A stretch of DNA of 64,000 nt, taken from Stenotrophomonas rhizophila. GTDB taxonomy: Bacteria > Pseudomonadota > Gammaproteobacteria > Xanthomonadales > Xanthomonadaceae. The stretch covers positions 124,001 to 188,000 of the forward strand of contig NZ_VDQT01000005.1 in assembly GCF_007667275.1 (NCBI RefSeq), given 5' to 3'. Position 1 is the stretch's first letter. Each line of letters opens with the position of its first letter. The notes beneath the pieces were generated by a model. That model ran no database searches. It was not told the DNA's origin and saw only the letters and a list, made by a program, of their open reading frames with translations. A program made the position numbers and the translations under genes. Below, piece by piece: positions 25,402 to 35,505 of this stretch.

Positions 25402-26715
25402 ATGCGCGTTCTCATCCTTGGCAGCGGGGTCATCGGCACCACCAGTGCCTGGTACCTGCGGCAGGCCGGCTTTGAAGTCACCGTGGTCGACCGCCAGCCC
25501 GGCCCGGCGCTGGAAACCAGCTTCGCCAATGCCGGCCAGCTGTCGTTCGGCTATACCTCGCCGTGGGCCGCCCCGGGCGTACCGCTGAAAGCGGTGAAAT
25601 GGCTGTTCTCCGAACACGCGCCGCTGGCGATCCGCCCGGGCCTGGACCTGGACCAGTACCGCTGGCTGGCGCAGATGCTGCGCAACTGCACCCACGAGCG
25701 CTACGCGATCAACAAGGCGCGCATGGTGCGCATGTCCGAGTACAGCCGCGACTGCCTCAACGAGCTGCGCGCGCAGACCGGGATCGAGTTCGAAGGCCGC
25801 GACCTGGGCACCACCCAGCTGTTCCGCACCCAGCAGCAGCTGGACGCGTCGGCGCAGGACATCGAGGTGCTGGCCCAGCACGGCGTGCCGTACGAAGTGC
25901 TGGACCGCGCCGGCATCATCGCCCACGAACCAGCCCTGGCCGGCGTGGCCGACAAGCTGGTGGGCGCGCTGTGGCTGCCGCGCGACCAGACCGGCGATTG
26001 CCAGCTGTTCACCCGCCGCCTGGCGCAGATGGCCATGGATGCCGGGGTGGAATTCCGCTTCGACCAGGACATCGCCGGGCTGGAAACCGATGGCGACCGC
26101 ATCACCGGCGTGCGCATCGACGGCAAGGTGGAAACCGCCGACCGCTACGTGGTCGCGCTGGGCAGCTATTCGCCGTCGCTGGTGGCGCCGCTGGGCATGC
26201 ACCTGCCGGTGTATCCGCTGAAGGGCTATTCGCTGACCCTGCCGATCACCGACGCGGCGATGGCGCCGACCTCGACCATCCTGGACGAAAGCTACAAGGT
26301 GGCGGTGACCCGCTTCGACGACCGCATCCGCGTCGGCGGCATGGCCGAAGTGGGCGGGTTCGACCTGTCGCTGTCGCCGCGCCGCCGCGCCACCCTGGAA
26401 AAGGTGGTGGGCGACCTCTACCCGCACGGCGGCGACCTCGGCCGTGCCGAATTCTGGACCGGGCTGCGCCCGGCCACCCCGGACGGCACGCCCGTCATCG
26501 GTGCCACCCCGTACCGCAACCTGTTCCTCAATACCGGCCACGGCACCCTGGGCTGGACCATGGCCTGCGGCTCGGGCCGCTACCTCGCCGACCTGATGAG
26601 CGCGCGCCAGCCGCAGATCAGCACCGAGGGCCTGGATATCTTCCGTTATGGCGGCCACCACGCCGCCTCCGTCCACCACAGTGAACCCAAAGCATGCGTC
26701 CAGCCCGCGCGTTGA
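25402..26715 (+). CDS. dadA: D-amino acid dehydrogenase
   Basis: A 437-residue flavoprotein (E. coli DadA has 432). The FAD-binding motif [17 protein letters not shown] opens the protein. The family tracts [20 protein letters not shown] and GYSLTLPI are present, and the C-terminal FAD contact is [14 protein letters not shown]. It oxidises D-alanine and other D-amino acids to keto acids, passing electrons to the membrane quinone pool. The alr start lies inside its last 22 bases, so the two are translationally coupled: the racemase feeds D-alanine to this enzyme. Confidence 0.96.
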   Translation: MRVLILGSGVIGTTSAWYLRQAGFEVTVVDRQPGPALETSFANAGQLSFGYTSPWAAPGVPLKAVKWLFSEHAPLAIRPGLDLDQYRWLAQMLRNCTHERYAINKARMVRMSEYSRDCLNELRAQTGIEFEGRDLGTTQLFRTQQQLDASAQDIEVLAQHGVPYEVLDRAGIIAHEPALAGVADKLVGALWLPRDQTGDCQLFTRRLAQMAMDAGVEFRFDQDIAGLETDGDRITGVRIDGKVETADRYVVALGSYSPSLVAPLGMHLPVYPLKGYSLTLPITDAAMAPTSTILDESYKVAVTRFDDRIRVGGMAEVGGFDLSLSPRRRATLEKVVGDLYPHGGDLGRAEFWTGLRPATPDGTPVIGATPYRNLFLNTGHGTLGWTMACGSGRYLADLMSARQPQISTEGLDIFRYGGHHAASVHHSEPKACVQPAR

Positions 26716-27770
26716 TCGACCTGGACGCGTTGCGCTCCAACTTCCGCCTGGCCCGTGAACTGGGCGGCGGTCGCAAGACCCTGGCCGCGGTAAAGGCCGA
26801 CGCCTATGGCCACGGCGCGGTGGCCTGCGCGCGCGCGCTGGACGGCGAAGCGGACGCCTTCGGCGTGGCCTGCATCGAGGAAGCGCTGGAACTGCGCGCG
26901 GCCGGCATCGCCGGGCCGATCCTGCTGCTGGAAGGCTTCTTCGACGCCAACGAGCTGCCGCTGATCGTGCAGCACCGGCTGTGGTTCGCGGTGGCCGCAC
27001 CGTGGCAGGTGGACGCGGTGGAAGCGTTCCAGACCGACGCCACGCTGCAGATCTGGCTCAAGCTGGACAGCGGCATGCACCGGCTGGGGCTGTCGCCGGC
27101 CGACTTCCGCGCCGCGCACGCGCGCCTGTCTGCGCTGCCGCAGGTGGCGCCGATGGTGCTGATGAGCCACATGGCGCGCGCCGACGAACTGGACAGCCCG
27201 CGGACACGCGAACAGGCCGATCTGTTCGCGGCCACCATCGAGGGCCTGGCCGGCGAAACCAGCCTGTGCAATTCGCCGGCCCTGCTGGGCTGGCCGGACG
27301 TGCGCAGCGACTGGGTGCGCCCGGGGCTGATGCTGTACGGCGCCAATCCGCTGGCCGCGCACACCGCCGCCACCGAGCGCCTGCGCCCGGTGATGACCAT
27401 GCAATCGAAGATCTTCGCCACCCGCGAGATCGGCGTCGGCGAACCGGTCGGCTATGGCGCCCGGTTCGTGGCCGAGCGGCCGACCCGGGTCGGCGTGGTG
27501 GCGCTGGGCTATGCCGACGGCTACCCGCAGTTCGCCCCGAACGGTACCCCGGTGCAGATCGATGGCCAGCCCGGGCACCTGATCGGCCGGGTCTCGATGG
27601 ACATGCTGACCGTGGACCTGACCGACCTGCCGCAGGCCGGGGTCGGCAGCACGGTCACCCTGTGGGGCGATGCGCCGCGCCTGGACGTGCTGGCCCCGCT
27701 GTGCCGGGTCAGCGCCTACCAGCTGCCGTGCGCGGTCAAGCGCGTGGCACGGGTAGTCAGCGGCGGCTAG
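26694..27770 (+). CDS. alr: Alanine racemase, catabolic (DadX-type)
   Basis: A 358-residue PLP enzyme. The PLP lysine is Lys34 in [12 protein letters not shown]. The second catalytic base, a Tyr, lies in [12 protein letters not shown]. It interconverts L- and D-alanine. Overlap with dadA and the divergent Lrp gene mark it as the catabolic racemase, which makes D-alanine for DadA, rather than the cell-wall one; it may serve both if no other copy exists. Its end overlaps the end of the convergent DUF3016 gene by 14 bases. Confidence 0.95.
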   Translation: MRPARALIDLDALRSNFRLARELGGGRKTLAAVKADAYGHGAVACARALDGEADAFGVACIEEALELRAAGIAGPILLLEGFFDANELPLIVQHRLWFAVAAPWQVDAVEAFQTDATLQIWLKLDSGMHRLGLSPADFRAAHARLSALPQVAPMVLMSHMARADELDSPRTREQADLFAATIEGLAGETSLCNSPALLGWPDVRSDWVRPGLMLYGANPLAAHTAATERLRPVMTMQSKIFATREIGVGEPVGYGARFVAERPTRVGVVALGYADGYPQFAPNGTPVQIDGQPGHLIGRVSMDMLTVDLTDLPQAGVGSTVTLWGDAPRLDVLAPLCRVSAYQLPCAVKRVARVVSGG

Positions 27771-28323
27771 ACGGAGACGGCAGCAGGCGCCGCAGCCAGT
27801 TGTCCAGCATGTACTTCTCGTAGCGCAGCGGGTCGTTGTTGCTGAGCAGGCCGGAGTTGGTCAGGTAGCCCATGTCGACCAGCTTCTCCTCGCCCTGCTG
27901 CAGCACGCCGCCCTGGGCGTCGCGCAGGGTGAAGGTGAGGGTCATCCGCGGCGGGTAGATGTTGCGCATGATCCGGATGTCGTTGCCGCGCGGCCCGTTC
28001 TGGGGCTCGAAGTCGCCGGCGCGCTTGATGTCGGTGATCTGCACCTCCAGGGTCTGGCCCGGGGCCAGGCGCTTGCTGGCGCTGGAGCGCAGGTGGCTGG
28101 CCAGCTGGAACACCCAGTTGCCGCTCTGGGCCTCGAAGCGGTTGGGGCTGCTGCGGATTTCAGTGAACTGCGCCGGGTCGGTCCAGCTGACCTGGACCGG
28201 GCCTTCGACGCTCAACGCGCGCGGCGCATCCGGCGCGGTGACGGTACGGGGGCCGGCGGAGGCGCAGCCCACGATCAGCATCAGGCAGCTCAAAGCACCA
28301 GCCAGCAAGGGATTGCGGTTCAT
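27757..28323 (-). CDS. DUF3016 family lipoprotein
   Basis: A 188-residue lipoprotein with signal and lipobox LIVGC (Cys about 20). The mature part has the DUF3016 pattern: [20 protein letters not shown] near the start, a long helix with [18 protein letters not shown], a strand [10 protein letters not shown] and a C-terminal [12 protein letters not shown]. The family is common in Xanthomonadaceae and Shewanella and has no known function. It appears monocistronic and overlaps the convergent alr stop. Confidence 0.85.
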   Translation of the reverse strand: MNRNPLLAGALSCLMLIVGCASAGPRTVTAPDAPRALSVEGPVQVSWTDPAQFTEIRSSPNRFEAQSGNWVFQLASHLRSSASKRLAPGQTLEVQITDIKRAGDFEPQNGPRGNDIRIMRNIYPPRMTLTFTLRDAQGGVLQQGEEKLVDMGYLTNSGLLSNNDPLRYEKYMLDNWLRRLLPSPSSRR

Positions 28324-28456
28324 GGCAGGACCTCGGTCAGGGATGTGCAGGGACGATGCTTCGCAGTGTGACCCCGATCACCTGCAGGAACAATTACCGG
28401 CAACCTGGCGCCTGCCCGGATGGGGGCAGTAGTTCACTTACGTCAAATCCGGGCCG

Positions 28457-30541
28457 GTGCTTGACGCTGCGAATACGCGCTCTGGAAGATGCTGTCTCCT
28501 TCTGCGCCTTCAGTTGCTTCCTTTGACCTCCTTGTCCAGCCTGACCGCATCGACCCCGAACCGCGCGCCCCATGTGGCTCCAGCGCCCGATCCTTCGCTG
28601 CACCGTGCGGTGCTGGAAGGCCTCAGCGCGGGCTTCTGCATCATCGAAGTGACGATCGAAAACGGCGTGGGCGTGGATTACCGTTTCCTGGAAGTGAACG
28701 AGGCCTTCGAACGCAACACCGGCCTGAACAATGCCTCCGGGCGCTTGATGAGTGAGCTGCAGCCCAACCACGAAAGCGAGTGGTACCGGGTCTACGGCGA
28801 GATCGCCCTGAGCGGCCGCTCGCAGCAGTTCGAGCTGGAAGCGCGTGCGCTGGGGCGCTGGTATGCGGTGGAAGCGATGCGGGTGGGCGAGGCGCATGAT
28901 CGCCGCGTGGCGGTGCTGTTCTTCGACATCACCAACCGCAAGCAGATCGAAGTGGAGCTGGCCGAAAGCGAGGCGCGCTTCAGTGCGCTGGCCGACGGCC
29001 TGCCGATGCCGGTGTGGGTGCTGGACGAGCTGGGCCATGCCCGCTTCGTCAACAGTGCCTTCAGCGAATTCTTCGGTGGCGACGAACAGCGCGTGCCGGA
29101 GGATGTCTGGCGCGGCCTGGTGCAGCCGGACGATGTCTCGGTGTTCGAGTACGAGCTGCAGGCGGCATTGAAGGCGCAGCGCTCCATGCAGGTACTGGTG
29201 CGCGGCCTGCGTGCCGACGGCCAGTGGCGCTGGCTGGAAATGAACGCACAGCCGCGCTTCTCGCGCGCGGGGCGGTTCATCGGCCTGGCCGGCAGCAGCA
29301 CCGACGTGACAGAGCGGCGCGAGATCGAAATGGCGCGCGAGGAGCTGCTGCAGTCCGAGCGCGCCGCGCGCAACGCTGCTGAAAGCATGGCGCGGTTGAA
29401 GGACGAATTCCTGGCCACGCTGTCGCACGAACTGCGCACGCCGCTGACCACCATCCTGGGCTGGAGCGAACTGCTGCTGCAGCGGGTGGACGACACCAGT
29501 CCGCTGTTCAAGGGCCTGGGCGTGATCGCCAACAGTGCGATGGCGCAGAAGCGCCTGATCTCCGACATGCTGGACCTGAGCAGCATGCTGTTGGGCAAGG
29601 TGCAGCTGGAAGTGGAAGTGCTGGACCTGCGCGCGCAGCTCACCGAAGCCATGCGCGCCCAGGAGCTGGTGGCCGAAGGCAAGGCGCTGGACATGCAGCT
29701 GGTGGTGCCCGACGAGCCGGCGCTGGTCCTGGGTGACGCCACCCGCCTGCAGCAGGTGCTGTGGAATCTGCTCAGCAACGCAATCAAATTCACCCCGGCG
29801 GCCGGCTCGGTCACCGTGACCCTGTCCACCGACGGCGCGCACTGGTCGGTCAGCGTGGTCGACACCGGCGACGGCATCGCCCCTGAATTCCTGCGCCATC
29901 TGTTCAGCCGGTTCCGCCAGGCCGATGGCACCACCACCCGTCGCCACGGCGGCCTGGGCCTGGGCCTGGCGATCGTGCAGCAGCTGGTGGAACTGCACGG
30001 CGGCACGGTCACCGCCAACAGCGAAGGGCATGGCTGCGGCGCGGAATTCACCGTGCAGCTGCCGCGTTACCAGCCGCAGGCCGATGGCCGGCCGCTGCGC
30101 GAGGTGTTCAGTGGCCCGATCCATGAACAGCTGATCGAACCGTACCCGTTGAAGGGCCTGCGCCTGCTGGCGGTGGAGGACCAACCCGAAGTGCTGGAAT
30201 ACCTGCGCCGCCTGCTGGAGGAGCAGGGCGCGCAGGTCACCGCCGCGGCGTCGGCCGCCGAAGCGCTGGCCGTACTGGACGACGGTGGGCATGAACACGT
30301 GGATGTCCTGCTGACCGACATCGGCATGCCGGGCATGGACGGCTACGGCCTGGTCAGCACCCTGCGCAACGACTTCAAGCTGGACGCGAACGCGCTGCCG
30401 GTGGTGGCGGTGACCGCGCTGGCCCGTGCCGACGACCGCAAGCGCGCGCTGGCGTCCGGCTTCCAGGAGCACGTGGCCAAGCCGTATTCGGTGGCCCAGC
30501 TGGTATCGGCGGTGCGCACGGTGCTGGCTGGCAAGCGATAG
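28457..30541 (+). CDS. Soluble hybrid sensor histidine kinase (PAS-PAS-HisKA-ATPase-REC)
   Basis: Up to 694 residues, with no membrane helix. Two PAS domains (about 50-165 and 170-300), a short coiled coil and HisKA with FLATLSHELRTPLTTILGW (His about 325) come first. HATPase_c follows with LLSNAIKFTP, VDTGDGIAP and GGLGLGLAIV. A C-terminal receiver has phospho-Asp in DVLLTDIGMPGMDG (about 620) and Lys in HVAKPYS. The first ~30 residues from GTG 28457 are poorly conserved in type, and TTG 28532 is a possible start. No response regulator is adjacent, so phosphate probably passes to a distant phosphotransfer protein. Confidence 0.9.
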   Translation: MLDAANTRSGRCCLLLRLQLLPLTSLSSLTASTPNRAPHVAPAPDPSLHRAVLEGLSAGFCIIEVTIENGVGVDYRFLEVNEAFERNTGLNNASGRLMSELQPNHESEWYRVYGEIALSGRSQQFELEARALGRWYAVEAMRVGEAHDRRVAVLFFDITNRKQIEVELAESEARFSALADGLPMPVWVLDELGHARFVNSAFSEFFGGDEQRVPEDVWRGLVQPDDVSVFEYELQAALKAQRSMQVLVRGLRADGQWRWLEMNAQPRFSRAGRFIGLAGSSTDVTERREIEMAREELLQSERAARNAAESMARLKDEFLATLSHELRTPLTTILGWSELLLQRVDDTSPLFKGLGVIANSAMAQKRLISDMLDLSSMLLGKVQLEVEVLDLRAQLTEAMRAQELVAEGKALDMQLVVPDEPALVLGDATRLQQVLWNLLSNAIKFTPAAGSVTVTLSTDGAHWSVSVVDTGDGIAPEFLRHLFSRFRQADGTTTRRHGGLGLGLAIVQQLVELHGGTVTANSEGHGCGAEFTVQLPRYQPQADGRPLREVFSGPIHEQLIEPYPLKGLRLLAVEDQPEVLEYLRRLLEEQGAQVTAAASAAEALAVLDDGGHEHVDVLLTDIGMPGMDGYGLVSTLRNDFKLDANALPVVAVTALARADDRKRALASGFQEHVAKPYSVAQLVSAVRTVLAGKR

Positions 30542-30572
30542 CGGTAGGGCCCGCTCGGTGCGGCATTGCCTG

Positions 30573-30731
30573 GTTGCCACGCAGGGCGTGGCACTACGCG
30601 CAGGGGCCGATCACCCCGGGGTGCCGGAAAACGCGCGGCGGCCGACCACCCCGGGGTGCCGGAAAACGCGCGGGGGCCGACCACCCCGGGGTGCCGGAAA
30701 AAGACCCGTAGAGCCACGCCCTGCGTGGCTG
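30573..30731. repeat. SMAG pair enclosing three 35-bp tandem repeats
   Basis: An inverted SMAG (ends GGCGTGGCACTAC, 30596) and a direct one (GTAGAGCCACGCCCTGCGTG from 30708) enclose three tandem units. These are GGCCGACCACCCCGGGGTGC plus GGAAAACGCGCG, starting at 30605, 30640 and 30675, exactly 35 bp apart. The unit contains its own small palindrome CACCCCGGGGTG. The array lies between the hybrid kinase and DUF3247 genes. Confidence 0.88.
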
Positions 30732-30755
30732 TCACGCAACCCGAAAGGAACCCAT

Positions 30756-31046
30756 ATGTCGCGTTACGCCCCTACCATCCTTACCGACCAGGCCGATATC
30801 GCCGCGCTTGAAGCGCTCCTGCCACAGCTGAAGGGCCAGACCCAGGTCGAGATCACCCTGGACGACGGCAGCGTGCTGCACGGCACGGTGGCGGTGCAGC
30901 CGACCGTGCAGCAGTACCGCGATGCGGACGAGAACGAAGGCAGCAACGGCCAGCTGCGCCTGGACGACCTGGCGTCGCCCGACCAGCAGCATGTGCTGTG
31001 GCTGGACCAGATCCGCGCAGTGCGTTCGCTGCCTCCGGTGGAATGA
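30756..31046 (+). CDS. DUF3247 family protein
   Basis: A 96-residue cytosolic protein starting at ATG 30756 with AAAGGAA six bases upstream. It has a small SH3-like beta pattern: helix IAALEALLPQL, strand TQVEITLDDGSVLHGTV, strand TVQQYRDADENEGSNGQLRL and final DQQHVLWLDQIRAVR. This layout recalls Sm-like or Hfq-like barrels, but that is inference. DUF3247 is restricted mainly to Xanthomonadaceae and has no known role. Confidence 0.85.
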   Translation: MSRYAPTILTDQADIAALEALLPQLKGQTQVEITLDDGSVLHGTVAVQPTVQQYRDADENEGSNGQLRLDDLASPDQQHVLWLDQIRAVRSLPPVE

Positions 31047-31048
31047 AA

Positions 31049-31073
31049 GTGTGCCGGGCTTGACCCGGCACCC
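31049..31073. terminator. Hairpin between convergent genes
   Basis: GTGCCGGGCTTGACCCGGCAC forms an eight-base GC stem with a short loop just after the DUF3247 stop and just before the stop of the convergent gene. There is no long U tract, so it is a weak terminator at best. Confidence 0.55.
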
Positions 31074-31077
31074 CTTC

Positions 31078-31341
31078 TCAATGCTCGAACAGCTGTGGTT
31101 CCGCCTCGAAGCGGCGGGCATAGGCGCGCTCTTCGGCGACCCGCGCGACTTCCTCATCGGTTATGTCCGGCGCCCCGTACACGGCGTAGGCCACGCTGCC
31201 ATCGGTCTGCCGGCCGACCTGATGCAGTCGGTAGCGGGAGTGCCCGCCGCCGGTATCTTCGGGGTAGTGCACAGGCGGCTGTGCGGTTTCCAGGTCCATT
31301 TCGCTGTTATCGACCACGCCACCGACGAACAATACGCGCAT
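31078..31341 (-). CDS. Small hypothetical protein
   Basis: An 87-residue soluble protein, convergent with DUF3247. It begins MRVLFVGGVVDNSEMDLE, has a central YRLHQVGRQTDGSVAYAVYG and ends in a charged helix with DEEVARVAEERAYARRFE. The pattern resembles short phage-like or plasmid-like conserved proteins, but no family is recognised. A GGAGGTAG-like ribosome site precedes the ATG, supporting translation. Confidence 0.75.
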   Translation of the reverse strand: MRVLFVGGVVDNSEMDLETAQPPVHYPEDTGGGHSRYRLHQVGRQTDGSVAYAVYGAPDITDEEVARVAEERAYARRFEAEPQLFEH

Positions 31342-31482
31342 GAGCTACCTCCGTTGCGAATGAGCCTTCACCCTGACCCAGTGCATGTTGCGATGGCATC
31401 AAGGCAGCGTTGAATAAACGCAAATCGCGTCAGGAACGAGGCCGGACAGGCGAAACGGTAGAATGGCGCTCTCTTTTTCAAG

Positions 31483-32613
31483 ATGTGCCCCCGCATGGCT
31501 GCCCAGCACGACGCCCCCCTGGAAACCCTGTTGCTGCCGTTCGGCGGCGCGCTGACCTGGCCGGCCGGGCCGGTCCTGTTCCTGCGTGCCCGCGACGGCT
31601 GGCCGCTGCGTGAACGCGCGCAGCCCGGCCAGCTGGTCTGCGAGCAGAGCTTCCGCCCGTTCGCCGACGCGCTGGAGGGCAGTGGCTGGACCGTGCGCGA
31701 TGAGCATCAGCTGGCCGAGGATCCCGCCCGTTACGCGCTGGTGCTGGTGCTGCCGCCGCGCCAGCGTGAAGAAGCCCGCGCGCTGTTCGCCCGCGCGCTG
31801 GCCCTGGCCGCCCCGGGCGGCATCGTGGTGGCCTGCCAGCACAACAATGAAGGCGCGCGTTCCGGCGAAGGCGACCTGCAGCAGCTGGCCGGGCTGGGCG
31901 GCAAGATGACCAAGAACCACTGCCGGGTGTACTGGACCGCGCCCCTGAACGGCCAACACGACGCCGCGCTGGCCCAGCGTTGGGCGGCGCTGGATGCGCC
32001 GCGCCCGATCCTGGGCGGGCGTTTCCAGAGCCGCCCCGGCATCTTCGCCTGGGACCGGATCGACCCGGCCTCGGCGCTGCTGGTGGAGCAGTTGCCGGCC
32101 GACCTGGCCGGCCATGGCGCCGACCTGGGCGCCGGCTTCGGCTACCTGTCCAGCGAAGTCCTGCAGCGCTGCCCGCAGGTGACCGGGCTGGACCTGTTCG
32201 AGGCCGAAGGGCGCGCGCTGGCGCTGGCGCGGGTGAACCTGGAGGCGCTGGGGTCCCCGGCGCGGCTGGGCTTCCACTGGCAGGACGTCACCGCCGGCAT
32301 CGAAGGCCGCTACGACTTCATCGTGACCAACCCGCCGTTCCACACCCCGGCCCGCGCCGACCGACCCGATATCGGCCAGCGCTTCATTGCCGTGGCCGCG
32401 CAGGCGCTGCGCCCGGGCGGGCGGATGTGGTTGGTGGCCAACCGTCACCTGCCGTACGAGCAGATCCTCAATGAAAGCTTCGGCGAGGTCCGCGTGGCGG
32501 CCGAGCGCGATGGCTTCAAGCTGATCGAGGCGACCAAGGCCAGCCGCAGTGCCACCCCGGCGCGGCCGCCGCGCAGCACCGAGCCGACGTGGGGCCGCGG
32601 AGGCCGCGCATGA
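31483..32613 (+). CDS. rsmC: Class I methyltransferase, RsmC-like (16S rRNA m2G1207)
   Basis: A 376-residue protein with the two-domain layout of RsmC/RlmG: an N-terminal degenerate methyltransferase-like half (about 1-185) and a C-terminal catalytic half (about 190-350). The SAM motif is HGADLGAGFGYLS and the N2-guanine signature is FIVTNPPFHT (about 283). The C-terminal ~30 residues are a basic, Pro-rich tail. It should methylate guanine 1207 of 16S rRNA. ATG 31495 is a second possible start. Its stop overlaps the pseudouridine synthase start (ATGA), so two rRNA modification enzymes are coupled. Confidence 0.9.
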   Translation: MCPRMAAQHDAPLETLLLPFGGALTWPAGPVLFLRARDGWPLRERAQPGQLVCEQSFRPFADALEGSGWTVRDEHQLAEDPARYALVLVLPPRQREEARALFARALALAAPGGIVVACQHNNEGARSGEGDLQQLAGLGGKMTKNHCRVYWTAPLNGQHDAALAQRWAALDAPRPILGGRFQSRPGIFAWDRIDPASALLVEQLPADLAGHGADLGAGFGYLSSEVLQRCPQVTGLDLFEAEGRALALARVNLEALGSPARLGFHWQDVTAGIEGRYDFIVTNPPFHTPARADRPDIGQRFIAVAAQALRPGGRMWLVANRHLPYEQILNESFGEVRVAAERDGFKLIEATKASRSATPARPPRSTEPTWGRGGRA

Positions 32614-33329
32614 AGCTGGTGAAGCTGCTGGCGAACCTGGGCTATGGCAGCCGCAAGCAGGTGCAGCTGATGTTCCGCGAGGGCCTGGTCACCGATGCCG
32701 ACGGCGAGGTGCTGTACGCCGATGACGTGGTGGCGCACGAGGCGATCCGGGTCGAGGGCGAGCCGCTGGACCCGCCGCAGGGGCTGACCCTGATGCTGCA
32801 CAAGCCGCGCGATTACACCTGTTCGACCAAGGACAAGGGCCGGCTGATCTACGACCTGCTGCCGCCGCGCTTCCGCGAGCGGTCGCCACTGCTGTCGTCG
32901 GTGGGCCGGCTGGACCGCGATACCAGCGGGCTGCTGCTGATGACCGACGACGGCGCGTTGCTGCACCGGATCGTGTCGCCCAAGTCGCGGCTGGACAAGG
33001 CCTACCAGGTCACCCTGGCGCAGGACCTGGTGGGCGATGAAGCCGCGCGTTTCGCCAGCGGCGGGTTGATGCTGGAATCCGACGACAAGCCGCTGCTGCC
33101 AGCGGAGCTGCACGTGCGTTCGCCGCGCGAAGCCGAACTGGTGCTGCACGAAGGCCGCTACCACCAGGCCCGGCGCATGTTCGCTGCGGTGGGCAACCAC
33201 GTGCAGGCGCTGCACCGCAGCCGCATCGGTGGGCTGTCGCTGGGCGACCTGCCGGAAGGGGAATGGCGCATGCTCGATGCGGGCGACCTGGACACGCTGT
33301 TCACCGGGCACCTGACCGACGCGCCATGA
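32610..33329 (+). CDS. rsuA: 16S rRNA pseudouridine synthase (RsuA-like)
   Basis: A 239-residue protein with an N-terminal S4 RNA-binding domain (about 1-60, LVKLLANLGYGSRKQVQLM) and an RsuA/RluB-type catalytic domain. The catalytic Asp is in VGRLDRDTSGLLLMTDDG and the C-terminal motif is EGRYHQARRMFAAVGN. RsuA makes pseudouridine 516 in the 16S rRNA. It overlaps rsmC by four bases and its stop overlaps the HAD gene start by four more, so the three form one tightly coupled operon. Confidence 0.9.
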   Translation: MKLVKLLANLGYGSRKQVQLMFREGLVTDADGEVLYADDVVAHEAIRVEGEPLDPPQGLTLMLHKPRDYTCSTKDKGRLIYDLLPPRFRERSPLLSSVGRLDRDTSGLLLMTDDGALLHRIVSPKSRLDKAYQVTLAQDLVGDEAARFASGGLMLESDDKPLLPAELHVRSPREAELVLHEGRYHQARRMFAAVGNHVQALHRSRIGGLSLGDLPEGEWRMLDAGDLDTLFTGHLTDAP

Positions 33330-34006
33330 CCGCCATTGCCGCGCTGCCGTTCCTGCCCGAGGCGGTCATCTTCGACATGGATGGCCTGATGATCGACAGC
33401 GAGCGGGTCTCCATCGCGTGCTGGTCGCAGGCCGCGCAGGAACTGCAGCTGCCGTTCGCCGATGACTTCTGGCTGGGCATGGTCGGTCTGGGCGACCGCG
33501 ACTGCGAACAGCGGCTGCTGCGCCACATCGACGCGGCGCAGGTGGCCGCGCTGTATGCGCGCTGCCACGACCTGTATGAGGCACGCACCCAGCAGGGGCT
33601 GCCGCTGCGACCGGGCATCGTGGCGCTGCTGCAGCTGCTGCAGCGCCACGCCATTCCGCGTGCGGTGGCGACCTCCACCCGCGAGCCGCGCGCATCGCGC
33701 AAGCTGGCGGCGGCGGGGTTGCTGGGCTACTTCGACCACGTGGTCACCAGCAGCGACGTGGCCAACCCGAAGCCGGCGCCGGACATCTACCTGCTTGCGG
33801 CGAGCAGGCTGGGCAAGGACCCGGCGCGCTGCCTGGCACTGGAAGACTCGCCAGCGGGAACCCGCGCGGCGCTGGCCGCCGGCATGACCGCGATCCAGGT
33901 ACCGGACCTGGTGCACCCGGATGCCGACCTGCGCGCGCTCGGCCACCGCATCGTGGATTCGCTCAGCGACGCCCACGCACTGCTGCTGCCGCTGCTGCCG
34001 CAGTAA
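33326..34006 (+). CDS. HAD-family sugar-phosphatase / beta-phosphoglucomutase-like
   Basis: A 226-residue HAD hydrolase with a four-helix cap. The motifs are FDMDGLMIDSE (nucleophile Asp and acid Asp), ATSTREPRASRK (motif II), SDVANPKPAPDIY (Lys) and LALEDSPAGTRAA (motif IV). It is closest in pattern to YniC/HxpB and beta-phosphoglucomutase types, which act on small sugar phosphates. It is the third gene of the rsmC-rsuA operon by ATGA overlap; the metabolic link to rRNA modification is unclear, and co-expression may just be convenience. Confidence 0.9.
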   Translation: MTAIAALPFLPEAVIFDMDGLMIDSERVSIACWSQAAQELQLPFADDFWLGMVGLGDRDCEQRLLRHIDAAQVAALYARCHDLYEARTQQGLPLRPGIVALLQLLQRHAIPRAVATSTREPRASRKLAAAGLLGYFDHVVTSSDVANPKPAPDIYLLAASRLGKDPARCLALEDSPAGTRAALAAGMTAIQVPDLVHPDADLRALGHRIVDSLSDAHALLLPLLPQ

Positions 34007-34077
34007 TTCCGACACGCGACGCCACGCACCGCTGCTGCCGACGGCGCTACGGTGATACACACACATGACCCCCGCCG

Positions 34078-34222
34078 GTAGGGTCGCATCCCGATCGACC
34101 GCCGATAGCGGTGCCGGGTTCTTTGGGGCATGGACCTGAAACGAAAGCGGCTCTCCGTTCAACCGTCATGCGTTCGCCGCGCGTGGCGAATGCAATGGCG
34201 GTCGTTTGGGAACCGACCCTAC
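34078..34222. repeat. Nested-palindrome element, copy 4 (145 bp)
   Basis: The left arm reads GTAGGGTCGCATCCCGATCG and the right arm GGTCGTTTGGGAACCGACCC, so the two arms come from different arm subtypes and pair imperfectly. The inner part keeps GGCATGGACCTGAAACG and CGTCATGCG. It lies between the convergent HAD and fabB genes. Confidence 0.8.
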
Positions 34223-34248
34223 CCGGCATGCGCCCCGTGTGTGCCTGC

Positions 34249-34277
34249 AAAAAACCCGGCACGTGGCCGGGTTTCTT
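34249..34277 (-). terminator. Terminator of fabA-fabB
   Basis: On the minus strand the stem AAACCCGGCC/ACGTG/CCGGGTTT is followed by six U residues, 19 bases after the fabB stop. It is a textbook Rho-independent terminator for the leftward operon. Confidence 0.88.
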
Positions 34278-34296
34278 GAACGCACATCGCAGGCGA

Positions 34297-35505
34297 TCAC
34301 ACCCGCCCGAACACCAGCGCGGCATTGGTGCCGCCAAAGCCGAAGCTGTTGGACATCACCGTGTTCAACTGCACGTCCTGGCTTTCGCGCACGATCGGGA
34401 ACCCTTCCACCGCCGGGTCCAGTTCGCCGATGTTGGCCGAACCGGCAATGAAACCGTCGCGCATCATCAGCAGGCAGTAGATCGCTTCGTGCACGCTCGC
34501 CGCGCCCAGCGAATGGCCGGACAGCGCCTTGGTCGAAGACAGCGGCGGAATCGCCTCGCCAAACACTTCGCGCACTGCCTTCAGCTCGGTGACATCGCCC
34601 AGCGGGGTCGAAGTACCGTGGGTGTTGAGGTAGTCGATCGGGGCGCTCAGGTTCTGCATCGCCATGTTCATGCAGCGCACCGCGCCTTCGCCGGACGGGG
34701 CGACCATGTCGGCACCGTCGGAGGTGACGCCGTAGCCGACCAGCTCGGCGTAGATGCGCGCGCCACGCGCCACGGCATGGTCATAGTCTTCCAGCACCAG
34801 CATGCCGCCGCCACCGGCGATGACGAAGCCGTCGCGGTCCTTGTCATACGGGCGCGATGCGGTGGCCGGGGTGTCGTTGAAGCGGGTGGACAGCGCGCCC
34901 ATCGCGTCGAACATCACGCTCATCGACCAATGCAGGTCTTCACCGCCGCCGGCGAACATCACGTCCTGTGCGCCGTGGCGGATCAGGTCGGCGGCGGCGC
35001 CGATGCAATGCGCGGAGGTGGCGCAGGCGGCAGACAGCGAATAGCTCAGGCCCTTGATCTGGAAGGCGGTGGCCAGGCACGCCGACACGGTGGAGCACAT
35101 GGTGCGCGGCACCATGTACGGACCCACTTTGCGTACGCCACGCGCGCGCAGGATGTCGGCCGATTCCACCTGCCACTGGCTGGAACCACCGCCGGAGCCG
35201 GCGATCAGGCCGGTGCGCGGGTTGGCCACCTGGGCTTCGTCCAGGCCGGCATCGGCGATGGCGTCGCGCATGGCGATGTAGGCGTAGGCGGAGGCATCGC
35301 TCATGAAGCGCTTGAGCTTGCGGTCGATCTGCGCGTCCAGGTCCAGTTCGATGTTGCCGCCGACGTGGCTGCGCAGGCCGGCTTCGGCGTGGTCGGGCAG
35401 GTTGCGGATGCCGGCGCGGCCTTCACGCAGGGCGGCGGACACCGTGTCCAGATCGTTGCCCAGGCACGAGGTGATGCCCATTCCGGTAATGACGACGCGA
35501 CGCAT
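34297..35505 (-). CDS. fabB: 3-oxoacyl-ACP synthase I (KAS I)
   Basis: A 402-residue condensing enzyme with the Cys-His-His triad: Cys in [10 protein letters not shown], His in [11 protein letters not shown] and His in [13 protein letters not shown]. It opens with [17 protein letters not shown]. FabB elongates the cis-3-decenoyl-ACP made by FabA and is needed for unsaturated fatty acids. The fabA stop and fabB start share a base (TGATG), so the two are translationally coupled, as in Pseudomonas. A strong terminator follows. Confidence 0.96.
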   Translation of the reverse strand: MRRVVITGMGITSCLGNDLDTVSAALREGRAGIRNLPDHAEAGLRSHVGGNIELDLDAQIDRKLKRFMSDASAYAYIAMRDAIADAGLDEAQVANPRTGLIAGSGGGSSQWQVESADILRARGVRKVGPYMVPRTMCSTVSACLATAFQIKGLSYSLSAACATSAHCIGAAADLIRHGAQDVMFAGGGEDLHWSMSVMFDAMGALSTRFNDTPATASRPYDKDRDGFVIAGGGGMLVLEDYDHAVARGARIYAELVGYGVTSDGADMVAPSGEGAVRCMNMAMQNLSAPIDYLNTHGTSTPLGDVTELKAVREVFGEAIPPLSSTKALSGHSLGAASVHEAIYCLLMMRDGFIAGSANIGELDPAVEGFPIVRESQDVQLNTVMSNSFGFGGTNAALVFGRV

